From positions 1 to 52,418 of the forward strand of contig NZ_NIXO01000045.1 of assembly GCF_002204795.1 (NCBI RefSeq): DNA of 52,418 nt. The letters run 5' to 3'. Below are positions 24,887 through 33,482 of this stretch, piece after piece. Position numbers and translations under genes: made by a program. The DNA is from Pseudomonas sp. K2I15 (GTDB lineage Bacteria; Pseudomonadota; Gammaproteobacteria; Pseudomonadales; Pseudomonadaceae). The notes below the pieces were generated by a model. That model was not told where the DNA came from and did no database searches. It saw only the letters and a list, made by a program, of their open reading frames with translations. How positions within the stretch are numbered: the stretch's first letter is position 1; every line of letters starts with the position of its first letter.

Positions 24887-26387
24887 ATTCATTATCACCA
24901 TCACACCACCGACGCCCAATGGCGACTTGCACATCGGTCACCTGGCCGGGCCCTTTTTGAGCGCTGACATTTTCACCAGGACTCAGCGGCAAAAAGGCCA
25001 TGACTGTGTGCTTGTTTCTTACTCCGATGACTATCAGTCCTACATGCTGCGCCGGGGCCGCGAGCAGGGTCGCGAACCGGCGCTGATCGGCGAGGAAAAC
25101 ACCCGCAAGATCAAGATCAGCCTGCAAATGGCCGGTATCGAAATTGACCACTGGATGACCTCACTGGACAACACCTATTTTCGTGATGCAGTGCTGGAGC
25201 TTTATCACCACGGCGTCAACAACCACAACATCTATCAGAAAAACGTCCTGGCGCCTTATTGTCGCGCATGCAATACATGGGGTTACGAGGCCTTTGGTCG
25301 TGGGCAGTGCAGTAGCTGCGGCCAGGATTCAGACGCAAGCCAATGCGAAGAGTGTGCCTGCGCACCGAACTACCTCTACATGAAGAACTTCAAGTGCAAA
25401 CTCTGCGGCGGCGAGCATGAGTGGGTCGAGAAAGAACACGCCTACCTGAACATCAGCAAGAACGTACGCAAACTGCGCACCTGGCTCAGCGACAGCGCCG
25501 TGCGCCTTAACTCACAGGCCTTTGTCGAGCGGGAGTTGGCGCCCACGCCACAGGACTGGCAAATCACCCGCCATGGCGATGCGGGCCTGGATATCGGCCA
25601 GCCCAGCCTGGGCAAAACCCACACATGGTTCATGGGCATGGCTGGGTACATCGCAGCGACTCGAGAACATTTCACCGTCAACCAGCAAACGCCGCAGCTA
25701 TTCGATGCCTTCTGGCGTGCCGACGACACGACTCTGGTCAACTTCCTGGGCTATGACTGCCTCTACAGCCATGGCATCGCCTACCCCATCCTCCTGGACG
25801 GCGGCCCCTACGGCAAAAAAAACCAGCGTCTGTACACCAATATGTTCTTGAAACTCAACGGCCTGAACCTTTCCACCAGCCGCAACCACGCCATCTGGAT
25901 ACGGGATCTGGTCAGCGACTACGACACCGACTCAGTCAGGCTGTACATGGCCCTGCTGGCGCCGGAAGAGCACGAGAGTGACTTTGTTGAAACCCAGTTC
26001 GTGACATGGCACCAGGACTTCTACCAGGAGAAGCTCGAAGCCTTGACCGTCGCGGCCACACACGAGTCCCCGGCGTTCTGGCTGGACGGTATGCAACGCA
26101 ATGAACATAAGCTGTTATGCGAGGTGTACAACCGCTGGTCCACAGTGACCAGCGCCGACAGCTTCTCCAGCCGCAACCTGGCCTCGTTGTCGGTGGAGCT
26201 CTACGAGCTGGCTTATTCGCGGCTGCAAGCGCAGAAGCCGCTGTATTACCTGGTGGCGCTGGCGTCATGTATCAGCGCACCGATCACGCCGACCTTGTCC
26301 AGGCAAATGCAGAAACGCTGTGGGTTCAACGAGCCGCTGATCCTGGATAACCTGATCAATGCCAACTTCCTTGATTACTCCATCTAG
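24879..26387 (+). CDS. Methionyl-tRNA-synthetase-like protein, probable hydrazine synthetase
   Basis: A 502-residue class I synthetase paralogue. HIGH is intact at 18-21 (PNGDLHIGH). Four CxxC pairs (128/131, 144/147, 156/159, 173/176) rebuild the methionyl-tRNA-synthetase zinc knuckles. The KMSKS position reads LSTSR at 331-335, and only about 130 residues follow for the helical domain. These departures and the operon make a housekeeping role unlikely. The known counterparts (Spb40, PyrN, Tri28) use ATP to activate an amino acid, forming an ester with N6-hydroxylysine that rearranges to the N-N bond. The second substrate (glycine in Spb40 and Tri28, glutamate in PyrN) cannot be read here. 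Start ATG 24879 overlaps the cupin stop. Confidence 0.86.
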   Translation: MSKFIITITPPTPNGDLHIGHLAGPFLSADIFTRTQRQKGHDCVLVSYSDDYQSYMLRRGREQGREPALIGEENTRKIKISLQMAGIEIDHWMTSLDNTYFRDAVLELYHHGVNNHNIYQKNVLAPYCRACNTWGYEAFGRGQCSSCGQDSDASQCEECACAPNYLYMKNFKCKLCGGEHEWVEKEHAYLNISKNVRKLRTWLSDSAVRLNSQAFVERELAPTPQDWQITRHGDAGLDIGQPSLGKTHTWFMGMAGYIAATREHFTVNQQTPQLFDAFWRADDTTLVNFLGYDCLYSHGIAYPILLDGGPYGKKNQRLYTNMFLKLNGLNLSTSRNHAIWIRDLVSDYDTDSVRLYMALLAPEEHESDFVETQFVTWHQDFYQEKLEALTVAATHESPAFWLDGMQRNEHKLLCEVYNRWSTVTSADSFSSRNLASLSVELYELAYSRLQAQKPLYYLVALASCISAPITPTLSRQMQKRCGFNEPLILDNLINANFLDYSI

Positions 26388-26397
26388 GGAGCACGCC

Positions 26398-27420
26398 ATG
26401 AACAACGATTTCGAGGTGGCCGTGATTGGCGGCGGAATCATCGGGCTGACCCTCGCGGCGCTATTGGCAGAACGCGGTGTCGATACCCTGTTGGTGGAGC
26501 AGAGCCGCTGTGGTTATGGCGGTGCGACCGCCCATACCGGTGGCATATGCCGCACCTTTGAACCGAACCCGCGGCTGGCGCAATTGGCCAAGCTGGTGGG
26601 TCTGAAACCCGGCGAAACCGAAGTGGAGTCGATCTTGCGCGCACATGAGCAGGTAACCGGCGCGCTGTACCGAATGCCCCCGGGGGGTTCGCCAGCCACA
26701 GACGCCAGGGTCCAGGCCATCTCGCCTCAGGCCGCCGCCGCGCTGGCCGGCCGCCCGGTGAGCAACGGCGGTACTTACTACCATGAGCCGGGCGCCGCGG
26801 TCAGCGACGTGCATGCGACCCTAAGCGCACTGCGTGGGGCCCTGCGCAAACATGGCTGCCTGATTGAGCGCTGCACCGTCCAGCGCCTGGTGGAACAGCA
26901 ACACACCACCCATGTCGAGATCCACAGCCTGGAAACCGTCTACCGTGCACGATGTGTGGTCAATGCCGCAGGCGCCGGCAGCCCGGCACTCAGCCCGGTC
27001 GAAGGGGCAGAGGTGCGCACCATCCCGTACATCAAGTTCCGGGGTTCGTCGGTCCCCGCATTGCCTTGCATCGATTATGTCGACAGCACTTACGTATTGC
27101 CGCTCGGCGATAACCTCTTGCAGAGCAGCACCGCGATCCGGCCCGGATTGCTGCAAATAGAGGAAGACCCGCGGCACCTGCGCCTCATGGTCGAGGACTG
27201 CAGGCAGCGATTGCGTGGCCTGCTGGGTGATGTAGATGACTACTCACTGCTCTCGATTGACCTGGCCACCGACCTGTTTACCCCTGACGGCTTGCCCAGG
27301 CTGGGGCCCCACCGGCCCGGTTCACGCCTGTGGCTGGCAACGGGCCTCAATGGCGTTGGCTACAAATACGCCTATCCGATCGCAACGCGCATCTACGACC
27401 AAATAGCCCGACAACGCTGA
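26398..27420 (+). CDS. FAD-dependent oxidoreductase (glycine/D-amino-acid oxidase family)
   Basis: A 340-residue flavoenzyme. The dinucleotide motif GGGIIGL is at 10-16 and the C-terminal FAD segment is at GLNGVGYKYAY, as in the DAO family. The likely equivalents Spb39, PyrL and Tri26 oxidise the lysine-derived hydrazine so that the lysine part leaves as 2-aminoadipate 6-semialdehyde, freeing the hydrazino acid. ATG 26398 follows AGGGAG and lies ten bases after the synthetase stop. The frame is open further upstream but overlaps the synthetase gene. Function is assigned from family plus operon. Confidence 0.85.
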   Translation: MNNDFEVAVIGGGIIGLTLAALLAERGVDTLLVEQSRCGYGGATAHTGGICRTFEPNPRLAQLAKLVGLKPGETEVESILRAHEQVTGALYRMPPGGSPATDARVQAISPQAAAALAGRPVSNGGTYYHEPGAAVSDVHATLSALRGALRKHGCLIERCTVQRLVEQQHTTHVEIHSLETVYRARCVVNAAGAGSPALSPVEGAEVRTIPYIKFRGSSVPALPCIDYVDSTYVLPLGDNLLQSSTAIRPGLLQIEEDPRHLRLMVEDCRQRLRGLLGDVDDYSLLSIDLATDLFTPDGLPRLGPHRPGSRLWLATGLNGVGYKYAYPIATRIYDQIARQR

Positions 27421-27468
27421 CCACCTTTTTGCAGCCTCTTTGAAACCCACGTCCAGGGAGGGACGACC

Positions 27469-28371
27469 ATGCCTTTTTGCATCGGTATTTCGGCAATTTT
27501 CGAAAGCGCCAGAACCGTACATGCCCGCACATTCCTGGCGGCCATCAACCATTTCGTCAACACCCATGACACTCAAGGGCTGTCGTTCATCTTCGAAGAC
27601 GACGACGCCAGCTACGAGGGTGGCCGTCGCGCAGCACAGCGTTTGATCGCCAAGGGCGCCGACATCGTGGTCGGGCATTTTTCGTCCGACGCCGCAGCGG
27701 GCGCCTTGCCGGAGTATCAGCGCCTGGGCATACCCGTGCTGTTGCCGGCAGCGACCAAACAGCAATTGGTCGGGAGCACGGCCATCGCTTTTCGCCTGTG
27801 CCCCTGCGACAACGGCTTGATGACGCTGCTGGCCAAGCATTTACTCCAGAGTTACCCAGGCGCCAGCGTGCAGATTGCCCATGATTCAACCGAGCATGGT
27901 GAATCCCTGGCCCTGGCCCTTACATCGATTCTGGTCAACTCCAGCGTGGGCATTTGCTCCTCAGTGAAGCACGCCGCAGCCGTGATCTATTGCGGGCGCT
28001 TGAACAACAGCATCCGTTACGTCAACGCCCTGTTCAACCAACGCTGTGAAGTGCCGGTTTACCTCACCGACGATGCGCTCTCCAGCTGGTTTATCCAGAA
28101 CACACCGCCGTCGGACAGCCTGCGCATCGTTGGCTTGTCGACGGGCAATCGTATGCCGTCGGCGTACGAAACTTATTACTTGGAAAGCCTCGCTGCCCTG
28201 CAAATCGCCAAGGCCCTGAGCCATGCCGGCGAAATGCTCGATGCCCTGCACACCGCCACCTTCGACACCGTGATGGGCGATGTGCAGTTCAGCGATGGGG
28301 AGAACCGAATGGCACGAGCGGCGCTTTGGAAAATCCACAACCAACGCTTCATTCCCTCCACTTCTGCTTGA
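27469..28371 (+). CDS. Leucine-binding-protein-like protein without signal peptide
   Basis: A 300-residue protein with the type I periplasmic-binding fold of LivJ/AmiC: two Rossmann-like lobes, with GADIVVGHFSSDAAAGALPEY near 63-83 and RLGIPVLLPAATKQQ near 85-98 as marks. No signal peptide or lipobox is present, the N-terminus is MPFCIGISAIFESA, and no ABC permease or ATPase is nearby. So it probably acts in the cytoplasm, as a sensor like AmiC, a carrier for an unstable intermediate, or a repurposed enzyme subunit. GGAGGG precedes the ATG. It sits inside the hydrazine operon between the flavin oxidase and the N-hydroxylase; its role is unknown. Confidence 0.75.
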   Translation: MPFCIGISAIFESARTVHARTFLAAINHFVNTHDTQGLSFIFEDDDASYEGGRRAAQRLIAKGADIVVGHFSSDAAAGALPEYQRLGIPVLLPAATKQQLVGSTAIAFRLCPCDNGLMTLLAKHLLQSYPGASVQIAHDSTEHGESLALALTSILVNSSVGICSSVKHAAAVIYCGRLNNSIRYVNALFNQRCEVPVYLTDDALSSWFIQNTPPSDSLRIVGLSTGNRMPSAYETYYLESLAALQIAKALSHAGEMLDALHTATFDTVMGDVQFSDGENRMARAALWKIHNQRFIPSTSA

Positions 28372-28384
28372 ACACAGGTGCCCC

Positions 28385-29644
28385 ATGCAGGTAACGCCCG
28401 ACTATTACGAAATGATCAATATCGGTTTTGGCCCCGCCGGCATTGCCTTGGCGTGTGCCCTCGAAGAAACCGCCCAAGGACCGCTGGACACCCGGCAATG
28501 CCTGTTTCTGGAAAAGAACGCCAGCTGCGCCTGGCACCCCGAGTTTCTCCTGGACGGCACCGACATCAATCACCACGTCCTGCGCGACCTGGTGACCCCA
28601 CGCAATCCACAGAGCCGACACTCGTTCGCCATGTACCTCAAGGAACATGGTCGCCTGTATCAATTCGGCCTGCTGGGTCGTCCTGCCAGTCGTAACGAGT
28701 GGTCCGACTATGTGGCCTGGGTCGGCAAGGCGTTCGCGCCTTACGTGCACTATGGGGAGGAAGTCGAAGAGATCCGGCCAGTCATGGAGGGCGGCGAAGT
28801 CAGGCAACTGTTGGTGGTGACCTCCAAGGGGCATTACCTGACACGCAACCTGGTGCTGTCTACCGGCAGCACGCCCAATATCCCGAGGCAGTTCGCCAGG
28901 CTGGACAGCACCCGTGTGATTCACACCTCGCGCTACCTGAGCAGTATCGAGACCCTCGATCGCCAGGCCAGTTGGTCGTTCGCGGTGATCGGCTCCGGAC
29001 AGAGCGCCGGGGAATCCATCGTCGACCTGTTGAATCGATTTCCCAACGCCCAAGTCACTTCGATCCACCGCAGCAGCGGCTTCAAGATTGCGCAACTGGG
29101 CCAGTTTCCCAACCAGGCGTTCCATCCCGACCGCGTGGCCTATTTCCATAAACTGGGCCAGGCCGAGAAGTCGATGATTCTGGAAGAGGTCAAGTCCACC
29201 AATTACTCCGGCATTGATGTCGACGAAAGCCAGGCGCTGTATTCGCTGTTCTATGAGGGCCTGGTCAGCAACAAGCCAAAACTGGCACTCCAGATATTCA
29301 CCCACATCGAATCGGCCTCGCACACCGCCACTCACGTCACCCTGCAAACCTGCGACCCGTACACCCAGGAACGCAGCAGCGTCAGCGTTGACTACGTGAT
29401 CCTGGGCACGGGCTACACGCAGGACTACATCCCTTCGGCACTCTCGCAACTGCAACCCTGGCTGACACTGGGCAACGACAACGGCGTGCAGGTGGAACGC
29501 AATTACAAGCTGGCCACCGACCCGCTGTTCAAACCCGCGATCTTCGTCAACGGCCTTTCCGAGCGCTCCCACGGTATCGGCGAGGGGCAGTCGTTTTCCT
29601 TGCTCGCCATGCGCGCCGGCGTCCTGACCCACTCACTGTTTTGA
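28385..29644 (+). CDS. L-lysine/L-ornithine N-hydroxylase
   Basis: A 419-residue flavin-dependent N-monooxygenase of the IucD/PvdA/SidA family. The FAD motif GFGPAG is at 14-19, the CAWHPEFLLDG segment at 48-58, the NADPH loop IGSGQSAGE at 202-210, and the C-terminal GTGYTQDYIP at 341-350. It hydroxylates a side-chain amine with NADPH and O2. In the hydrazine clusters this enzyme (Spb38, PyrM, Tri27) makes N6-hydroxylysine, the nucleophile-bearing partner for N-N bond formation. The start is ATG 28385, 13 bases after the previous stop. A hydroxamate siderophore role is less likely because no siderophore genes are present. Confidence 0.88.
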   Translation: MQVTPDYYEMINIGFGPAGIALACALEETAQGPLDTRQCLFLEKNASCAWHPEFLLDGTDINHHVLRDLVTPRNPQSRHSFAMYLKEHGRLYQFGLLGRPASRNEWSDYVAWVGKAFAPYVHYGEEVEEIRPVMEGGEVRQLLVVTSKGHYLTRNLVLSTGSTPNIPRQFARLDSTRVIHTSRYLSSIETLDRQASWSFAVIGSGQSAGESIVDLLNRFPNAQVTSIHRSSGFKIAQLGQFPNQAFHPDRVAYFHKLGQAEKSMILEEVKSTNYSGIDVDESQALYSLFYEGLVSNKPKLALQIFTHIESASHTATHVTLQTCDPYTQERSSVSVDYVILGTGYTQDYIPSALSQLQPWLTLGNDNGVQVERNYKLATDPLFKPAIFVNGLSERSHGIGEGQSFSLLAMRAGVLTHSLF

Positions 29645-29662
29645 ACACCCATAGGTATCGAC

Positions 29663-30655
29663 ATGTATAACGCCTCTTCCGATATCGTATTTGACGACGT
29701 TTTCCTCACCATCAAGGGCCTGGGCATCCGTTGCGCGTTGAAACTGGACTACTTCAATGCCGCCGGCTCAATCAAGATGAAAACGGCCCTGGGCCTGGTC
29801 CTGAGCCTGGAGCAGCAGGGACTGATCAATGAGAACACCACCCTGATCGAGTCCTCGTCCGGCAACCTGGGGGTTGCCTTGAGCATGATTTGCGCCGAGC
29901 GCAAATACCGATTCACGTGCGTCTGCGACCCGAATATCTCTCAGTCGAACCTGAAGCTGATGATGGCCCTGGGTACGCGAATCGTTCAGGTCGACACCAA
30001 GGACTCCAACGGTGGTTTCCTCGGTACCCGGATCGCCTACGTCCAGCAAAAAATCGCCGCCGACCCGAACTGCCTGTGGCTTAACCAGTATTCCAATCCG
30101 GCGAACCCGCAAACCCATGCCCGTACCACCGCTACATCGATCTTCAACAGTTTTACCCGGGTCAACTACCTCTTCGTAGGCGCAGGTACCACCGGGACCT
30201 TGATGGGGTGTATCGACTTCTTCAAAAAACACAGCCCCTACACCAAGATAATCGCGGTAGACAGCCTGGGCTCCGTGACGTTTGGCGGGCCGGCCGGCAA
30301 GCGTCATATCCCGGGCCTGGGCTCCAGCCAGATGCCGCCGCTGTTTCGCCCCGACAACCTGTATGCCCTGGAAGTGGTCAAGGAGGCTGACACCATCCAG
30401 ATGTGCCGTTACATGGCCAGGCAGAACGGCCTGTTATTCGGCGGCTCCACTGGCACGGTTCTGGCCGGAGTGATGGCCTGGAAAGACCGCATTCATCCAG
30501 ACGCTACCGTCGTCGCCATTTCCCCCGATGCCGGCGAGCGTTACCTGGACACCATCTACAACGACGACTGGGTGCGCGCGCGATTCCCGGACTATGACTT
30601 CAACCACACCTGCCCCAGTGCCGTGACACGAGACAAGGAACGCTCACATGCCTAG
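29663..30655 (+). CDS. SbnA-like PLP enzyme (diaminopropionate precursor synthase)
   Basis: A 330-residue cysteine-synthase-fold protein close in length and layout to SbnA (326), which makes N-(2-amino-2-carboxyethyl)-L-glutamate from activated serine and glutamate. The PLP lysine is probably Lys38 (AAGSIKMK), the substrate loop is SSSGNLG near 64-70, and the phosphate loop is GAGTTGT near 173-179. SbnA uses O-phosphoserine; the cluster's own CysE suggests O-acetylserine might serve here. An SbnB-like gene overlaps its end by eight bases, which supports the L-2,3-diaminopropionate assignment over ordinary cysteine synthesis. Confidence 0.87.
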   Translation: MYNASSDIVFDDVFLTIKGLGIRCALKLDYFNAAGSIKMKTALGLVLSLEQQGLINENTTLIESSSGNLGVALSMICAERKYRFTCVCDPNISQSNLKLMMALGTRIVQVDTKDSNGGFLGTRIAYVQQKIAADPNCLWLNQYSNPANPQTHARTTATSIFNSFTRVNYLFVGAGTTGTLMGCIDFFKKHSPYTKIIAVDSLGSVTFGGPAGKRHIPGLGSSQMPPLFRPDNLYALEVVKEADTIQMCRYMARQNGLLFGGSTGTVLAGVMAWKDRIHPDATVVAISPDAGERYLDTIYNDDWVRARFPDYDFNHTCPSAVTRDKERSHA

Positions 30656-31682
30656 CACCAGCCGTTTGAAAAACCCTGATTTTCACATTGTCCGGGGCAC
30701 TACCATCCGGGACATCTTCAATCAGTTTCCCACTCTGGCGCTGGACGTCGTCCGGGACACGTACTTGCAGCATCACCGAGGCTGCACGGAAAACCCGGAC
30801 AGCTACTTCCTGCGTTTCCAGGACCGGCCCGCAGACCGCATTATCGCGCTCCCCGCCGCCAGCCTCGATGGCCTGGACAAGATCGCCGGGCTCAAGTGGA
30901 TCGCCAGCTTTCCGGGTAATACCCGGCACAACCTGCAACGCGCTTCGGCCACGTTGCTACTCAATGACCTGGAGACGGGTTATCCCGTCGCGCTGCTGGA
31001 AGCGTCGATCATCAGTGCCGTTCGCACGGCAGCCTCCGCGGTCCTGTCGACCTTTTACCTACTGGGGCGGCGGACCGAAATCCCGCGGCTGTCGTTTGTC
31101 GGCGCCGGGGTTATTTCACGGACCATCCTCGAACAATTCAGCACTCACCAGTGGTCTATCGGCGAGGTTCTGATCCACGATACCGACCCGGACTCTGCCG
31201 CGGCCTTCAAGGCCCATGCCCAAGCGCTGGGGCTTGATTGCACGCTGGTAAAACACCTCGAACATGCCCTGGAAGCCAATGTGGTGGTACTGGCCACCAA
31301 TGCCTCGCAGCCCTATATCGATGAGCAGTACTCACTAAAGGCCGGCACCGTGCTGCTCAATGTGTCCCTGCGCGACCTGGCGCCCGGCCATATCCTGGAG
31401 GCCTTCAATGTGACCGACGACACGGAACACTGCCTCAAGGCCAACACCTCATTGCATGTGACTGAACAACAGGTAGGCCATCGCGACTTCATCCATTGCA
31501 CCCTGGCACAACTGATGCTCGGGGAATGCACGCCCGACCAACGCCGCCCGTTGATTTTTTCGCCGTTTGGCCTGGGTGTGCTTGACGTGGCGCTGGGTAA
31601 AAAAATCCTGAACATCGCGCTTGCCCAGCACCAGGCAATGCCCGTCGATGACTTCTTCGAATCCACCGTCCGCTGGAGTTGA
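30648..31682 (+). CDS. SbnB-like dehydrogenase (2,3-diaminopropionate formation)
   Basis: A 344-residue member of the ornithine cyclodeaminase/mu-crystallin family. Lys83 in GLKWIASFPGN, the ISAVRTAAS segment at 122-130 and the NAD motif GAGVIS at 152-157 are the family marks. SbnB oxidatively splits the SbnA product into L-2,3-diaminopropionate and 2-oxoglutarate. The start overlaps the SbnA-like gene by eight bases, so the two are coupled. Ornithine cyclodeaminase proper is the alternative, but the pairing argues for diaminopropionate. Confidence 0.87.
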   Translation: MPSTSRLKNPDFHIVRGTTIRDIFNQFPTLALDVVRDTYLQHHRGCTENPDSYFLRFQDRPADRIIALPAASLDGLDKIAGLKWIASFPGNTRHNLQRASATLLLNDLETGYPVALLEASIISAVRTAASAVLSTFYLLGRRTEIPRLSFVGAGVISRTILEQFSTHQWSIGEVLIHDTDPDSAAAFKAHAQALGLDCTLVKHLEHALEANVVVLATNASQPYIDEQYSLKAGTVLLNVSLRDLAPGHILEAFNVTDDTEHCLKANTSLHVTEQQVGHRDFIHCTLAQLMLGECTPDQRRPLIFSPFGLGVLDVALGKKILNIALAQHQAMPVDDFFESTVRWS

Positions 31683-31685
31683 GCC

Positions 31686-33482
31686 ATGCGAATAGCACTT
31701 GTCGGGATAGGCGCCACAGGCTTGCTGGCATTGGCCAAAACCTTTTCCATGGCCAAGCGTCATCCCCAGGTATCGGTCACGGTACATGCCTTCGATGTCC
31801 AGGCTGCGGGCCAGGGCGTTCACCGCATCGACCAGGCCGATTACCTTCGCCTCAATACCGTGGCGGGTCAACTGTCGATGTTCGAGGACGACGACTTCTC
31901 ACTGTTTCCCAGGCACTCGTTCCGCCCCACCCTCTATGATTGGTTAGCGCGCGAACATCCGGGGGCCATCAGCGGTGCACAGGATCGCTTTGCGTATTTG
32001 CCGCGCAAATACCTGGGCTTGTACCTGCAGTGGTTTTTCACCCAATTGCTGGAACACACGCCCGGCAACGTCAGGTTCGAATCCTCGTGCAGCTTGATTC
32101 ACGCAGTTGAGGACGAGCCGGATGGGCGCTTTCGACTGCTCGCTTCGCCGCCCGTGAGCGGAGCCTACGATACCTTGCTGCTGTGTACCGGGCATGGCGT
32201 ACTGTCCGGCAACACATCTGCCATGCCAGGCATCAAGCCCTACCCCTTGCCCGGCGCCCTTGAAGCCATCGCCTGCGATTCAACGGTGGCCATCCAGGGG
32301 GTCGGGCTGACGGCCATGGACGTTGTGGCCGCCTTGACCACAGGCCGGGGTGGCACTTTTGAGCGAACCACCGGCGGGCTGAAGTACTTGCCTTGCGGTC
32401 ATGAGCCGGTCATCAACCTGTACAGCAACTCCGGCATGCCCTACCGGGCGAGGCCGGAAGTCGACGACGCAGTGATTCGCCACCAGCCGTTGCTGCTCAC
32501 TCGCGCGGCTATCGACCAAATACGACGCGGCACACCAGACCAGAAAATCGACTTTGAAAAACAGTTACTGCCCCTGCTTCATCAGGAAATGGCAGCGGCC
32601 TACTACTGCGCCTGTGCAAGCCAATATGAAAACAGCGTCGATGGCTACCAGTCGCAATACCGGAAAGCCCGGGCCCGACTGCAACAGGCACTGGCCGCCG
32701 GAAACCTGCCCGGTCTCTTCACTCGTTTGGCCGAAGAATATGGTGCCTACCTCCCCCATCAGGTCCTGCCATGCAATCCACCCGATGACCTGACCGACAG
32801 TAGCTACCCCCTGTGGTTTGTCGCCCAGTTGCAAACGGATATCCAGGAGAGTACTGAAGGCTGCCGACACAACCCGTTGAAGAAATCCCTGGAGATCTGG
32901 CGCGACCTGCGAAACGAGCTGTGTTATGCCATCGATCATCAAGGATTGAACCGCGACGCCCATCATGTTTTTTATACGCACTACTGCCCGTTGATCAATA
33001 GACTGGTGGCCGGGCCACAAAAAGAACGCCACGCAGAGTTGGTGGCATTGATTCAAAGTGGCCACGTTAATATCCTGCCTGGCTACGACGCCACCGACAG
33101 TTTTAATCCGGTTACACGGCAGTACACCCTTACTCTCAAGAAACCCGTAGAGCAACGGTTTATATTCGACCACCTGATAAAAGCCAACATCAGCGCGCGG
33201 CATGCCCAACATGAACTGCACGCCCTGCTAAGTTCGATTATCGAAGACCCAGGCGCACTTTCCCGCCAGGCCTATAGCGATTTCTCAACCTACAATCAAC
33301 CGGACTTTGTACATTCACACTTACGAAAGCGAATCTATGTATTTGGTCCGACACTGGAAGGCTCCAGTTATTACAACCACTACGTGCCCTCCGGCAGCCG
33401 CTCACGTATTTCATCGACACTGGAAAAGTGCCTGAACAACGCCATTCATTACTACAGCCATTGTTTCAGCAATACCTTTTAG
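31686..33482 (+). CDS. Large FAD/NAD(P)-binding protein, role unknown
   Basis: A 598-residue protein whose N-terminus (IALVGIGATGLLAL, GxGxxG at 7-12) and the later GVGLTAMDVVAALT segment near 202-215 resemble the FAD-NAD(P)-binding family PF13454. The segments RFAYLPRKYLGLYLQWFF and QADYLRLNTV are also typical of that group. The C-terminal ~250 residues are not recognisable to me. It begins three bases after the SbnB-like stop and ends the operon. It may carry out a further oxidation, for example hydrazine to hydrazone or diazo, or may act on diaminopropionate. Both are guesses. Confidence 0.75.
   Translation: MRIALVGIGATGLLALAKTFSMAKRHPQVSVTVHAFDVQAAGQGVHRIDQADYLRLNTVAGQLSMFEDDDFSLFPRHSFRPTLYDWLAREHPGAISGAQDRFAYLPRKYLGLYLQWFFTQLLEHTPGNVRFESSCSLIHAVEDEPDGRFRLLASPPVSGAYDTLLLCTGHGVLSGNTSAMPGIKPYPLPGALEAIACDSTVAIQGVGLTAMDVVAALTTGRGGTFERTTGGLKYLPCGHEPVINLYSNSGMPYRARPEVDDAVIRHQPLLLTRAAIDQIRRGTPDQKIDFEKQLLPLLHQEMAAAYYCACASQYENSVDGYQSQYRKARARLQQALAAGNLPGLFTRLAEEYGAYLPHQVLPCNPPDDLTDSSYPLWFVAQLQTDIQESTEGCRHNPLKKSLEIWRDLRNELCYAIDHQGLNRDAHHVFYTHYCPLINRLVAGPQKERHAELVALIQSGHVNILPGYDATDSFNPVTRQYTLTLKKPVEQRFIFDHLIKANISARHAQHELHALLSSIIEDPGALSRQAYSDFSTYNQPDFVHSHLRKRIYVFGPTLEGSSYYNHYVPSGSRSRISSTLEKCLNNAIHYYSHCFSNTF

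Noticed and set aside
24879..26387. Second housekeeping methionyl-tRNA synthetase or antibiotic-resistant MetRS
   Set aside because: The KMSKS loop is replaced by LSTSR, the chain is short, and it overlaps a cupin gene in an operon with an N-hydroxylase and a DAO-type oxidase.
28385..31682. Siderophore cluster (hydroxamate N-hydroxylase plus SbnA/SbnB of staphyloferrin B)
   Set aside because: No IucA/IucC-type synthetase, NRPS, TonB-dependent receptor or Fur-like box is visible nearby, while the cupin and MetRS-like genes fit hydrazine synthesis.
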